Source: UBA5078 sp033721235 (GTDB taxonomy: Bacteria > Pseudomonadota > Gammaproteobacteria > Pseudomonadales > Pseudohongiellaceae). From it: DNA of 64,000 nt. Shown here piece by piece: positions 17,701 through 25,953 of the stretch. A model generated the notes under the pieces. It was not told the origin of the DNA. It worked only from the letters and a program-made list of their open reading frames with translations, and did no database searches. The translations under genes and the position numbers were made by a program. Numbering within the stretch: the stretch's first letter is position 1; each line of letters starts with the position of its first letter. Location: NCBI GenBank assembly GCA_033721235.1, contig JAWWAY010000013.1:1-64000 (forward strand). Reading direction: 5' to 3'.

Positions 17701-18282
17701 ATGACAAACCGCTGCTGGTGGCCGGGGGAAGACCCGCTTTATATCGACTATCACGACAAAGAGTGGGGCGTACCTGTTACCGATGAACAAACTCAATTCG
17801 AATTCCTTTGCTTAGAAACGCAGCAAGCAGGGCTAAGCTGGATAACGGTACTCAGAAAACGCGAACACTACCGCAAGAAGTTCCACAATTTCGATCCGGT
17901 GAAAGTGGCAAAGATGACGGACAAGGCCATAGAAAAATTGCTATTAGACAAGGGCCTCATTCGCAACCGCCTAAAGCTATTCGCTATACGCAATAACGCC
18001 ATTAGGTTTCTAGAAGTTCAAGAAGAGTTCGGCAGTTTTAACGCCTATATTTGGAGCTTTGTAGGTGGCAAGCCCATTGATAGTAAGCGCAAAACAAAAG
18101 CAGACGTACCCGCAACCACCCCCGAGAGTGATGCTTTATCTAAAGATTTGAAAAAACGTGGCTTTAAGTTTGTGGGCTCCACAATTGTGTACGCTCATAT
18201 GCAGGCCACCGGCATGGTCAATGATCATGTCAGTACTTGCTACCGGTACAAACAAATCAAGGCTGAAAAAAATAAGGGGTAG
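17701..18282 (+). CDS. tag: DNA-3-methyladenine glycosylase I
   Basis: 193 residues from the ATG at 17701, preceded by an AGGAG site; an upstream in-frame start at 17623 adds 26 unsupported residues. The enzyme excises 3-methyladenine from alkylated DNA. Zinc ligands of the TAG family are present as C5, H18, H176 and C180 (numbered from this start). The diagnostic N-terminus RCWWPGEDPLYIDYHDKEWG and the helix-hairpin segment LETQQAGLSWITVLRKRE with the active-site Glu are intact. It is a single gene, divergent from the M48 protease and followed by a strong hairpin. Confidence 0.95.
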   Translation: MTNRCWWPGEDPLYIDYHDKEWGVPVTDEQTQFEFLCLETQQAGLSWITVLRKREHYRKKFHNFDPVKVAKMTDKAIEKLLLDKGLIRNRLKLFAIRNNAIRFLEVQEEFGSFNAYIWSFVGGKPIDSKRKTKADVPATTPESDALSKDLKKRGFKFVGSTIVYAHMQATGMVNDHVSTCYRYKQIKAEKNKG

Positions 18283-18285
18283 GAC

Positions 18286-18308
18286 GGGCACCCTTAATGA
18301 GGGTGCCC
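18286..18308. terminator. Hairpin between convergent tag and receiver-like genes
   Basis: Perfect 9-bp stem GGGCACCCT/AGGGTGCCC with a five-base loop between the two stops. There is no U-tract, so it may work for both directions only weakly. Confidence 0.5.
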
Positions 18309-18317
18309 ACACAAACG

Positions 18318-18818
18318 CTATTCGGCTTCGTCTTCCTCTAGCTGAGCGTTAAGAAAGGCCTGATAGCTAGCTTTACTGACTTCGGCGGCCTTTTGCTGAA
18401 ACACAATTTGATGCAGCATCTCGGCTAATTCATCACGAAAGGTGTCGCTATGCAAATAACCGCAGACCGCCCCATCTTTAGGCTCTAAAGCGCGCTTTTT
18501 TAAATCTTCGCGGTGATCCTCTGTCACAATAATCACAGGCGTTTCAGAGCGCAGCGGTTGCTTGCGCTCCAACTCGCGGAGCCGATACAAAAACTGATCG
18601 CGCGGCTTTTTGTGATTATTCCAGCCCGTAATAATGCAAGAAAGCTTATTGGTGAGTAAGCCAAAACCACGATCATACTGCCTAATAACGTCCATGGCAT
18701 TGGACTCGTTATAGGTGTTAATGCTGGTATACAAACCCGTAGCGCCAATCTCTGCGGCAATCTCGTCCACTAGTTTATTATCTAGGTCGTAAACTAAAAT
18801 TACTGGCTTAAAGCTCAT
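18318..18818 (-). CDS. Degenerate response-regulator receiver-like protein
   Basis: 166 residues. The pattern follows a CheY-like fold: ILVYDLDNK with the acidic pocket at strand 1, CIITGWNN at strand 3 and VIIVTEDHRED at strand 4. In working receivers the strand-3 Asp is phosphorylated (as in DWNMP); here the matching position is Gly and the MP pair is NN, so phosphorylation at the usual site is not expected. No output domain follows; the tail is an acidic helix. It may be a pseudo-receiver acting by protein contact. No kinase gene is adjacent. It is 27 bases downstream of an SDR gene on the same strand. Confidence 0.6.
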   Translation of the reverse strand: MSFKPVILVYDLDNKLVDEIAAEIGATGLYTSINTYNESNAMDVIRQYDRGFGLLTNKLSCIITGWNNHKKPRDQFLYRLRELERKQPLRSETPVIIVTEDHREDLKKRALEPKDGAVCGYLHSDTFRDELAEMLHQIVFQQKAAEVSKASYQAFLNAQLEEDEAE

Positions 18819-18845
18819 CTTACATCCTCACTAAAGACGCCATTA

Positions 18846-19568
18846 CTATTTCAATAGTTGGCCGCCGTCTACATCTACAGTGGTGCCTGTAGCATAGCCA
18901 TTTAACATTAAATAAATCAAAGCGCTGGCAACTTCTTCCGGCTTACCTACGCGCTCTATGAGCTGTCCCTGTACCATGCCCGCGACGGCCGCATCGCGTT
19001 TATCTCCCATCCAGTCGAATAGCGCCGTATCGATAATGCCCGGAGAGACAACATTCACTCGAATGGGAGCTAGCTCGATAGCCAAGCATCGCACCATATT
19101 TTCAACCGCTCCGCCGACGCAGCTTAGAGCCGCACTATTGGCTTTAAGCTTGCGCGCTGGCGCGCCGCTAACGAAACAGATTGAACCGTCTTTAGCGACA
19201 AAAGGAGCGCCGTTTCTAGCAACTTTGGCATAGCCCCAAAGCTTTCCAAAGGCCGCTTGAAACTGCTCATCAGTTTGCTCAATAACAGGCTTCATTGTTC
19301 TCGTTCCACCTGTGGCCGCAGACACCAAGTGATCGATAGTGCCTATCTCTTTGAACAATGCAGTGAGCGCGGGCTCATCATGGGTATCAAGTTGAACGAC
19401 TTTGACCTTGTCGCCCAGTGCTTGTTTCGCCGCATTAATATGAGCCTCTGAACGCCCTGCAGCCCAAACCGTTGCGCCAAGCTCGCTGGCGGCCTTCGCC
19501 GTTGCCAAGCCAATACCTGAGGTTCCCCCAATTACTACTACATTCTTACCCGCTAAACTCGTATTCAT
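18846..19568 (-). CDS. SDR-fold protein lacking the YxxxK catalytic pair
   Basis: About 240 residues from the ATG at 19568, which has a GAGAG ribosome site; the start at 19628 is less likely. The nucleotide-binding turn VVIGGTSGIGLATA and the late RVNVVSPGIIDTA are clearly SDR. Where the catalytic Tyr and Lys should be, the sequence is SAALSCVGGAVENM, with Leu and Gly at the two positions. This resembles a widespread SDR subgroup in which the segment reads AA..V.GAVEAL; its activity is uncertain. It is probably cotranscribed with the receiver-like gene downstream and divergent from the DUF4156 lipoprotein gene. Confidence 0.82.
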   Translation of the reverse strand: MNTSLAGKNVVVIGGTSGIGLATAKAASELGATVWAAGRSEAHINAAKQALGDKVKVVQLDTHDEPALTALFKEIGTIDHLVSAATGGTRTMKPVIEQTDEQFQAAFGKLWGYAKVARNGAPFVAKDGSICFVSGAPARKLKANSAALSCVGGAVENMVRCLAIELAPIRVNVVSPGIIDTALFDWMGDKRDAAVAGMVQGQLIERVGKPEEVASALIYLMLNGYATGTTVDVDGGQLLK

Positions 19569-19716
19569 TCTCTCGCTCTCTTGTACGTTGTATTTGTCTT
19601 TCTCGTTCAGTTTTATCAGCAGCTGCAAATAGTATCACAGATACCCCGAAAGCCTCTTTACCACAGGGGCGTAAACTGGCATCTTGTGCGCGTCAACTTA
19701 TCTTTGGAGACCCTCT

Positions 19717-20034
19717 ATGCCCAAGCTTTTTAGCCTTACTATTATCGCCTCTTTATTGACTGCATGCGGCAGCTGGGTACAAGTCACTTCTGCTGGACAA
19801 AATGTTAGCGTGGCTAGCCCTAGCGAAGTGAGCAATTGCACTCGCATAGGCAGCAGCACTTCCAATGCCTTGGATAAAATTGGCTTCATCGACAGAAGCG
19901 GCAATAAGCTGCAAGAAGAGCTTATCAACCTAGCCAGAAACGAAGCTGGCGACATGGGTGGCAACCGTATCGTTATTGAGTCCCCTATTAGCGAAGGGAC
20001 ACAGTCCTTTGGCATTTATCGCTGCGGCCTTTAG
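19717..20034 (+). CDS. DUF4156 family small lipoprotein
   Basis: 105 residues. The start ATG at 19717 has GGAG eight bases upstream. The signal peptide ends in LLTACGS, a lipobox with Cys at residue 17. The mature part (EVSNCTRIGSS ... EAGDMGGNRIVI ... YRCGL) fits DUF4156, small envelope lipoproteins of unknown role with two conserved Cys that may form a disulfide. It is a single gene followed by a GC-rich hairpin terminator. Confidence 0.85.
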   Translation: MPKLFSLTIIASLLTACGSWVQVTSAGQNVSVASPSEVSNCTRIGSSTSNALDKIGFIDRSGNKLQEELINLARNEAGDMGGNRIVIESPISEGTQSFGIYRCGL

Positions 20035-20054
20035 AAGAGCCCAATCGTGCTGAG

Positions 20055-20076
20055 GCCCGCCAGCAGGCGGGCTCTT
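20055..20076 (+). terminator. Terminator after DUF4156 gene
   Basis: Perfect GCCCGCC/GGCGGGC stem with loop AGCA, followed by TCTTATCT. It sits between convergent stops. Confidence 0.6.
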
Positions 20077-20083
20077 ATCTCCT

Positions 20084-21328
20084 CTAAACGGGGTTTGGCC
20101 CCACTAAAACTTCCTTATCCAAGTCTCCTTCCCAGTTCGCTACTGCAGTGGATACTGCCAGATCACCCGTCACATTCACGCATGTTCTCGTCATATCCAA
20201 AGGTCGATCGAAAGGAATGATGAAGCCCACGACCGTGGCAATCTGCTCAGGCGATAAGCCAATAGCCCCCATCACTGCCGCCATCAAGAAGACCGAAGCT
20301 CCCGGCACTGCTGCCGTACCGATGGACACAAGAGCCGTTGCGCCAATTATCAACAAGTAGTCCAAGCCTACTAGGTCGATGCCGAATGCCTGTGCGGCGA
20401 ACACCGTGACAATACCTACATATAGGGCGGTCCCATCCATATTGATGGTAGCGCCTAAAGGAATGACCGTCGTCGCAACGATAGGGGAAACCCCTAGATT
20501 CTTTTCTGCTACTGAGAGAGTCACTGGCATGGTCGCCGAGCTCGACGAGGTGGAAAATGCCACCAGCATGGCATCTTTTGCACCACTTAAGAAACGCAAT
20601 GGGGGCACTTTGACCAAGAACTTCATGATGGCTCCATGGGTAATGACCACGTGCAGGACACAGCCCAATAGGACCGTCAGCGCCAAGCCTACGACGTCCA
20701 AAAGCGCGGCCACCCCTTGCGTGCCGGACACCCACGCAATCAATGCAAAGACGCCGAAGGGGGCAATCTCCATCACCCAGCCAGTAATCTTTAGCATCAC
20801 TTCTGAGCCCGCATGCATCAAAGTCGCCACAGGCCTGGCCTTCTCTCCAGACACCATAGTGGCCACGCCAAACATCAGCGCAAAGAAGATAATTGCCAAA
20901 ATATTACCTTCCGCTAAAGCAGCCACTGGATTACGAGGGACAATACTAATAAGGCGTTCGCTAAGAGGCATGGCTTCTTGCACCACCCCTGGCACAGCAC
21001 CAGATAGATCTATGCCCACTCCCGGCTTGGTGATTACCGCCAGGCTCAAGCCAATGGTGATAGCGCAGACGGTGGTAAACATATATAGGGCAAGAGTTTT
21101 CGCACCAAGACTGCCCAGTTTCTTAGGGTCGCCCATGGCAATAATGCCCGACACTAGAGTAAAGAATACTAGGGGCACGACAACCATATTGATCGAGCGC
21201 ATGAAAAGATCGCCCACCCAGCGAATAGACGCAGCGCCTTCACCCCAGACAGCCCCTACGACAATGCCAAGTAATAGCGCTACCAAAATACGCTTCCAAA
21301 GATCTATGCTAAACCAGGTCTGCCACAT
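20084..21328 (-). CDS. Dicarboxylate/amino acid:cation symporter (DAACS family)
   Basis: 414 residues from the ATG at 21328, with AGGA eight bases upstream; a TTG at 21343 overlaps that ribosome site. The inner-membrane symporter imports glutamate, aspartate or C4-dicarboxylates with H+ or Na+. Family signatures are the serine-rich hairpin STSSSSATMPVT and the TM7 motif GATINMDGTALY; DRPLDMTRTCVNVTGD near the C-terminus contains the substrate-binding Asp/Arg/Asn. Eight hydrophobic helices and two re-entrant loops are expected. It is a single gene, divergent from the ferredoxin-NADP reductase gene. Confidence 0.92.
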   Translation of the reverse strand: MWQTWFSIDLWKRILVALLLGIVVGAVWGEGAASIRWVGDLFMRSINMVVVPLVFFTLVSGIIAMGDPKKLGSLGAKTLALYMFTTVCAITIGLSLAVITKPGVGIDLSGAVPGVVQEAMPLSERLISIVPRNPVAALAEGNILAIIFFALMFGVATMVSGEKARPVATLMHAGSEVMLKITGWVMEIAPFGVFALIAWVSGTQGVAALLDVVGLALTVLLGCVLHVVITHGAIMKFLVKVPPLRFLSGAKDAMLVAFSTSSSSATMPVTLSVAEKNLGVSPIVATTVIPLGATINMDGTALYVGIVTVFAAQAFGIDLVGLDYLLIIGATALVSIGTAAVPGASVFLMAAVMGAIGLSPEQIATVVGFIIPFDRPLDMTRTCVNVTGDLAVSTAVANWEGDLDKEVLVGPNPV

Positions 21329-21401
21329 TGTTTGATTCCTCAAATTCTAATTATTCCTTATGGGCCGAGCCTAGAGCCTATAGAAAAAGCGCTGGCGATG
21401 C

Positions 21402-21433
21402 TATCCCTGCTGGCTCTGCGCCATACAGGGATA
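21402..21433. promoter_or_regulatory. Inverted repeat in symporter/fpr divergent region
   Basis: TATCCCTG and CAGGGATA form a perfect 8-bp inverted repeat 16 bases apart, followed on the plus strand by an AT-rich run. It lies between two divergent genes, so an operator or leader hairpin is possible. Confidence 0.35.
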
Positions 21434-21503
21434 AATATTTTTAAATATGCGACAATGCGCGCCCGATTAGAAAGACGACCCGATTCAAACTAGGAAATCA
21501 GGC

Positions 21504-22259
21504 ATGACTCAGGCCCAAGATCAATGGCTTAAGGCAACGGTAGTAAGTAAGGTGCACAGGACAAACAATCTGTTTTCCCTGCGCCTAGATGCCCCTATTG
21601 CCGACTTCAAAGCCGGTCAGTACATCTCGATCGGACTAAAGGTGGATGGCAATCTCATTGAGCAGCCCTATTCGATTCTTAGCGCTCCCGGGCAATCTCC
21701 CTTAGAGTTCTTCCTCTACACAAATCTGGATGGTGAGCTATCAAGTCTGCTTGGCGAATTGCAGCCTGGCGACCACGCCACTGTAAAGGCGCAAGCCGAA
21801 GGTGGTTTTACGCTAGACGCCGTTCCCTCTTGCAAGGACTTATGGTTACTGGCCACCGGCACAGGCGTCGCGCCGTTTCTTTCAATCTTGCAGCAAGGCG
21901 ACGTTTGGAAGCGATTTGAGCGCATCGTCCTGGTTTATGCGGTAAGGCTATGGGAAGACTTAGGCTATGAGCCGCTTATCCAGCAATGGCTGACAGAGCA
22001 CCCTGAGCAGTTTAAGTTTGTTCCCTTCGTCAGTCGCGAGAAAGTGGATAACACCATTCATGGCCATATACCGGCCAGCCTTTCAAATGGCTCATTAGAG
22101 CGTATGGCCGGTATCGAATTATCCCACGATGACTCACAGCTCATGCTCTGCGGTAATCCAGGGATGGTACAAGACGCTGTAGCAGTACTAGAAGAAAAAG
22201 GCTTTACACTTAACGGCCCTGAGCAAAAAGGCCATATTACCCATGAGAGTTACTGGTAG
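21504..22259 (+). CDS. fpr: Ferredoxin--NADP reductase
   Basis: 251 residues, the length of bacterial subclass I Fpr. It moves electrons between NADPH and ferredoxin or flavodoxin through FAD. The FAD segment is EQPYSILSAP (about 52-61), the phosphate-binding stretch includes GQYISIGL, and the NADP turn is LLATGTGVAPFLSIL (about 113-127). The C-terminus HESYW ends in the aromatic residue that stacks on the flavin in this subclass. Bacterial relatives take part in iron-sulfur repair and oxidative stress defence. A strong terminator follows, so it is monocistronic. Confidence 0.92.
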   Translation: MTQAQDQWLKATVVSKVHRTNNLFSLRLDAPIADFKAGQYISIGLKVDGNLIEQPYSILSAPGQSPLEFFLYTNLDGELSSLLGELQPGDHATVKAQAEGGFTLDAVPSCKDLWLLATGTGVAPFLSILQQGDVWKRFERIVLVYAVRLWEDLGYEPLIQQWLTEHPEQFKFVPFVSREKVDNTIHGHIPASLSNGSLERMAGIELSHDDSQLMLCGNPGMVQDAVAVLEEKGFTLNGPEQKGHITHESYW

Positions 22260-22290
22260 TTGTAGCTTTAGTGACCTATCGAACATAGAA

Positions 22291-22326
22291 AAGGCCGGCA
22301 CAGAGAATTAGTGCCGGCCTTTTTTT
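22291..22326 (+). terminator. Rho-independent terminator after fpr
   Basis: Perfect 11-bp stem AAGGCCGGCAC/GTGCCGGCCTT with a nine-base loop and a run of T. Confidence 0.92.
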
Positions 22327-22369
22327 GCTCAATGCTCAGAGGATTAGGGGTGCTCTAAGCACATTGCTC

Positions 22370-25258
22370 TTATGCCCCTGGAGTCCATTCCAGAGATACC
22401 CAGAACTGTCGTCCCCAAGGGGTTGAGAGCCTAGATTCAAAGCCACCTAAAATGCCCATACGTTGTGGTCTCACGTCGAATACATTATTGATACCGGCGC
22501 TAATGAGAAACTCGCTATCAAGATAGTCATCTAGCACAATCGCATAGCGAGCATTCACACGCATTTCACCATCTATTTCATTCGGTGCCACCCAACCTTG
22601 TCCGTAAAGGTCACGCACCCTGTCGTCAAACTTCACGCTGTCCCAGTAGTTGGCCGAAATCGATGCGCTTTGATTTCCTCTGAACCAATTGAACGTTAGG
22701 TTGGTTCGATACTGGGGCAGAGGCGGCACAATACCAGTATTGGCATTCTGGTAACCTAAAGCGTCTTTCACACCGCCAAATAGATCTTGGTACTCATAGT
22801 CGGTGTAATAAGTCGTTTGCAAGGTGGCGCCAAAACTCCCCCAATCGTTGGTATCGAAAGTGTAGCGCGCCTTGAAGTCCACGAGATTAATCCACACGGA
22901 GCTAATATTAGACGCCTGGGTATACACCGTCTTCACGGTATTATCTGGATAGCGCTCAATGGGATTACCAGGATTGGTTCTAATGCTTGCTAGGTAAGCA
23001 TCAGCCGCGTTGCGGCTCGCAGAGCCTGGCGTCGGATCATAGTTCGCCTCAGTGTAACCCGACTGAGAAAGGAACTGCTGGAACTGGAACGCAGCGGTAT
23101 CTTGGCTAGTTAATGAACGAATACGATCAACATACTCGATCTCTTGATAGTCCATCGATACGCTTAAACCTTCCATTTCACCCGAAGGCTCCCAAGTGAA
23201 ACCAACATTTCTAATAGTCGAAGTTTCAGGAGACAGATTCGGATTACCCGAAGAACAAGTGGTCGCGCCAACCAACGAAGTATTTGTTAACGGATCAAGC
23301 CCATTGAACAGTTCGCCGCAGTTCTCATTTGGTATGAACGGTCTCGCTTGAGTCGGAGTCGGCGCCAAGAAGCTTTCCCCCCAGGACGCTCTGACAGCAA
23401 AATCTGGAAGAGCTTCCCAGCGAATAGCAACCTTAGGAGTCGTAGCATCTAAACCAAAGTCTTTAAATTGCTCATGGCGCACCGCCAATTGCAAATCCAC
23501 CGTCTCAAAAATTGGTACTTGGAACTCGACAAATGCCGCTCGCACCTCTGAAAAATAACGCGTATCCACAGGCAGTGGCGCGCCAACGACAGTATTGTAA
23601 TCAATACCCGCAGCATCAACAGGGTTGGCAAACTCACTCTCAGTAACATCGCGCCATTGATAACCAATAGCGGTTTGCACCGTACCTGCGGGCAGCTCAA
23701 ACAACTCACCCGTAACCAAGGTCTCAAATATCTCTAGCTCATCACGGTCGGTCAGCCTATTTTTATCTTTGATAACAAGGCTATTGGTCAACTCTACTGA
23801 ATTACTAGTGACTCCATCCACGAAATAAGGCGATCGAGGATCCGCAGAACCAAAGGGGTTCCAGTATTCATCACCGTTTGGCCCTCCTCTACCCTGAAGG
23901 GCCTCTTGCAACAGGCCTAAATGTATCGAATAGGAGTCATTCATTTGTCGAGCTTCTTGCTTGGAGTAATAGGTGTAACCACTCCAAGAACCTGCCAGCT
24001 CGTACTCAGCCGCCAACTTCGCTCTGTTAAGGGAGTAGTGGGTTTCGAAAGCACGAGAGCCGCCAGAGCCCTCTAGATGACTCGGCATATGAGTGTAAGC
24101 CTCGGTGAACAAACGCCAACTCCATGGCACTAAGTCTACACCGAAGGGGTTTGCCGGATGATCTTGAGGAATAAAGAGAACTTCTCGATTGTTACCACTA
24201 ACTGCCGTAGTAGAGGTCGTGCGCCCTACAGTAATTCGATAGTGGTTATTCAAGGTAGCGCTTAATTTCAACCAGTCAGTCGCTTCCCAACTAATCGTAT
24301 TGTAAAGATTGTAATCTTTCTCTTCGGTTGAGTAGGCAAACTGTTTTGTATATTCAAACAGACAGTAATTACCGTATGGCACCCCAGACGGGATACTAAA
24401 TTTACCTTCGCCATGGGCGGGATACCCGTCATTAAAAGTACCACACGACGGATCACGCAATATGCTGCCCACTGGAGTACCGCCATGCTTGGTATAAAGC
24501 TGAGGATTTGCACCAGCTATTTCCCTAAAGCTACCAGGGTTACCGGAAAGCGATGTGCCATAATCTTTCGCCCACTCCCTAGGTCTTTCATATTGCATTA
24601 GAGGCGTTTTCTTTTTCACCTCGAAAGCCCCAACATAGCTAATATCATTTGAGAAAGAGCGCCCCCAGAGTGCCGAGGCAGTGATGTCCTCCATGCCCGG
24701 CTCGTCCGTCACTTGATAGTAAGATCGCGCTCTAAAACCTTCAAAATCCTTAATAGGAATGATGTTAACGACACCCGCTACCGCGTCCGACCCGTATAAG
24801 GCAGATCCGCCATCCAATACCAGTTCTAAGCGCTCCATTGCTATCTCTGGCAGAGTCGCGGAAAGCGCCGCAGAGATCGTACGCGTACCATCCACCAAGG
24901 ATAAGGTCGAATTCTCGCCCAAGCCTCTCAAGTTAAAACTCGCCCCGACAGCGTCCTGAGCACCATCTTGAGATGACAAGACATTGGCCACTACATCAGT
25001 GTTCTGCGTGTAAGTCAGATCTCGAATATAGTTAGACATGCTGGGAGCACCTGACTCAAAAAGATCAGTTTGACTAACAGTGTCTACAGGGGAGTTTTGT
25101 GAAAATGCACTATTGCGGATATACGAGCCCGTTACGACAACCTCTTCGACTTCGGGAGCGTCGTCCTGAGCCTGTGTAACTATTGGTATGGTGAGAGAAG
25201 CTGCGATACAGGAGTGAACTAGCTGACGTAGTCTCCCACGCCGAGATATTTGAGGCAT
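22370..25258 (-). CDS. TonB-dependent outer membrane receptor
   Basis: About 962 residues from the ATG at 25258, which has GGAG seven bases upstream; the ATG at 25282 lacks a ribosome site. After a signal peptide ending near TQAQD comes a TonB-box-like VEEVVVTGSYIR, then a plug domain with FNLRGLGENSTLSLVDG and LDGGSALYGSDAVAGVVNII. A 22-strand barrel makes up the rest, ending FWVSLEWTPGA near the C-terminus. The substrate is unknown: the protein has extra extracellular loops and four Cys (CGTFNDG, CLFEY, CGELF, CSSG) that could form loop disulfides. It is divergent from the M16 peptidase gene, across a 700-base gap, which hints at peptide or protein uptake. Confidence 0.92.
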   Translation of the reverse strand: MPQISRRGRLRQLVHSCIAASLTIPIVTQAQDDAPEVEEVVVTGSYIRNSAFSQNSPVDTVSQTDLFESGAPSMSNYIRDLTYTQNTDVVANVLSSQDGAQDAVGASFNLRGLGENSTLSLVDGTRTISAALSATLPEIAMERLELVLDGGSALYGSDAVAGVVNIIPIKDFEGFRARSYYQVTDEPGMEDITASALWGRSFSNDISYVGAFEVKKKTPLMQYERPREWAKDYGTSLSGNPGSFREIAGANPQLYTKHGGTPVGSILRDPSCGTFNDGYPAHGEGKFSIPSGVPYGNYCLFEYTKQFAYSTEEKDYNLYNTISWEATDWLKLSATLNNHYRITVGRTTSTTAVSGNNREVLFIPQDHPANPFGVDLVPWSWRLFTEAYTHMPSHLEGSGGSRAFETHYSLNRAKLAAEYELAGSWSGYTYYSKQEARQMNDSYSIHLGLLQEALQGRGGPNGDEYWNPFGSADPRSPYFVDGVTSNSVELTNSLVIKDKNRLTDRDELEIFETLVTGELFELPAGTVQTAIGYQWRDVTESEFANPVDAAGIDYNTVVGAPLPVDTRYFSEVRAAFVEFQVPIFETVDLQLAVRHEQFKDFGLDATTPKVAIRWEALPDFAVRASWGESFLAPTPTQARPFIPNENCGELFNGLDPLTNTSLVGATTCSSGNPNLSPETSTIRNVGFTWEPSGEMEGLSVSMDYQEIEYVDRIRSLTSQDTAAFQFQQFLSQSGYTEANYDPTPGSASRNAADAYLASIRTNPGNPIERYPDNTVKTVYTQASNISSVWINLVDFKARYTFDTNDWGSFGATLQTTYYTDYEYQDLFGGVKDALGYQNANTGIVPPLPQYRTNLTFNWFRGNQSASISANYWDSVKFDDRVRDLYGQGWVAPNEIDGEMRVNARYAIVLDDYLDSEFLISAGINNVFDVRPQRMGILGGFESRLSTPWGRQFWVSLEWTPGA

Positions 25259-25953
25259 ATTATTCTCCGTATTGTTAGCCATGCTTTTCGCATTATGGTT
25301 GGCTTTTATTATTAGACTTCAATGAAAGAACTAAAACTAAGCAACCTAACATCATCCTCGATGACTACAGCGCAAACGGATCTGCGCTTATCAATACTTC
25401 GACAATGTACCGCTCGGTACTTCTGCCTGCGCTGGAGTTTAAACAAGTTTTCCACAAAACCGCAAACTTAAATCCATGTGTCACTTATTAGAATCTGCAC
25501 AATTAAAAACCCCAAGGAAGACACAAAAACCCTAAGCGGCTGTTATATATACACAAAACTATACGGCCAAACCTAAACCAGATATTACAATTTGAACGTT
25601 TGCTCGACAAATTAGACACAATTTGTCACATTCATGCCATGTCGCACTCTTAGTGCAGCCCTAAAAAAACATCAATGCCAGAATCTGACTACGACTAAAA
25701 ACCCACACTCCGACGTCCACCTCAGCCCTACTTAAACCCTTGAGCTTTAATCATCACAGAATCCCCCTTTAGCCATACGTTCTGGCAAGCTCCAGAATAT
25801 TGCTTGCAAGGCTTAGCTTGAGGGCCTTACAACGCCTTATGGGCTTAATCAAACAACTGGCCGAACCTAGGCTTAAACGGTGGACTTCTGCGTAGAATTC
25901 TTTACATTAGACAACGAAATCGAACTCCAGAAGTGAGCCTAACGGAGAGACCT
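25259..25953. promoter_or_regulatory. 695-bp divergent regulatory region between TonB receptor and M16 operon
   Basis: No coding sequence was recognised. It is unusually long for this window and AT-richer than its surroundings. Symmetric elements are GACAAATT-6-AATTTGTC at 25606-25627, TTCTGG-6-CCAGAA near 25780-25800 with GCAAGC/GCTTGC overlapping it, and AGCGCA/TGCGCT near 25370-25390. It should hold the promoters of both transcription units; no clear -35/-10 pair could be fixed by eye. Confidence 0.6.
25606..25627. promoter_or_regulatory. 8-bp perfect inverted repeat, candidate operator
   Basis: GACAAATT and AATTTGTC separated by AGACAC, in the middle of the long divergent region. Symmetry and spacing fit a dimeric repressor or activator site; no regulator gene is adjacent. 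Confidence 0.4.

Noticed and set aside
20379..21335. Long plus-strand open frame opposite the symporter gene
   Set aside because: It mirrors the dicarboxylate symporter on the minus strand, which has all family motifs. The opposite frame has low-complexity composition and no domain.
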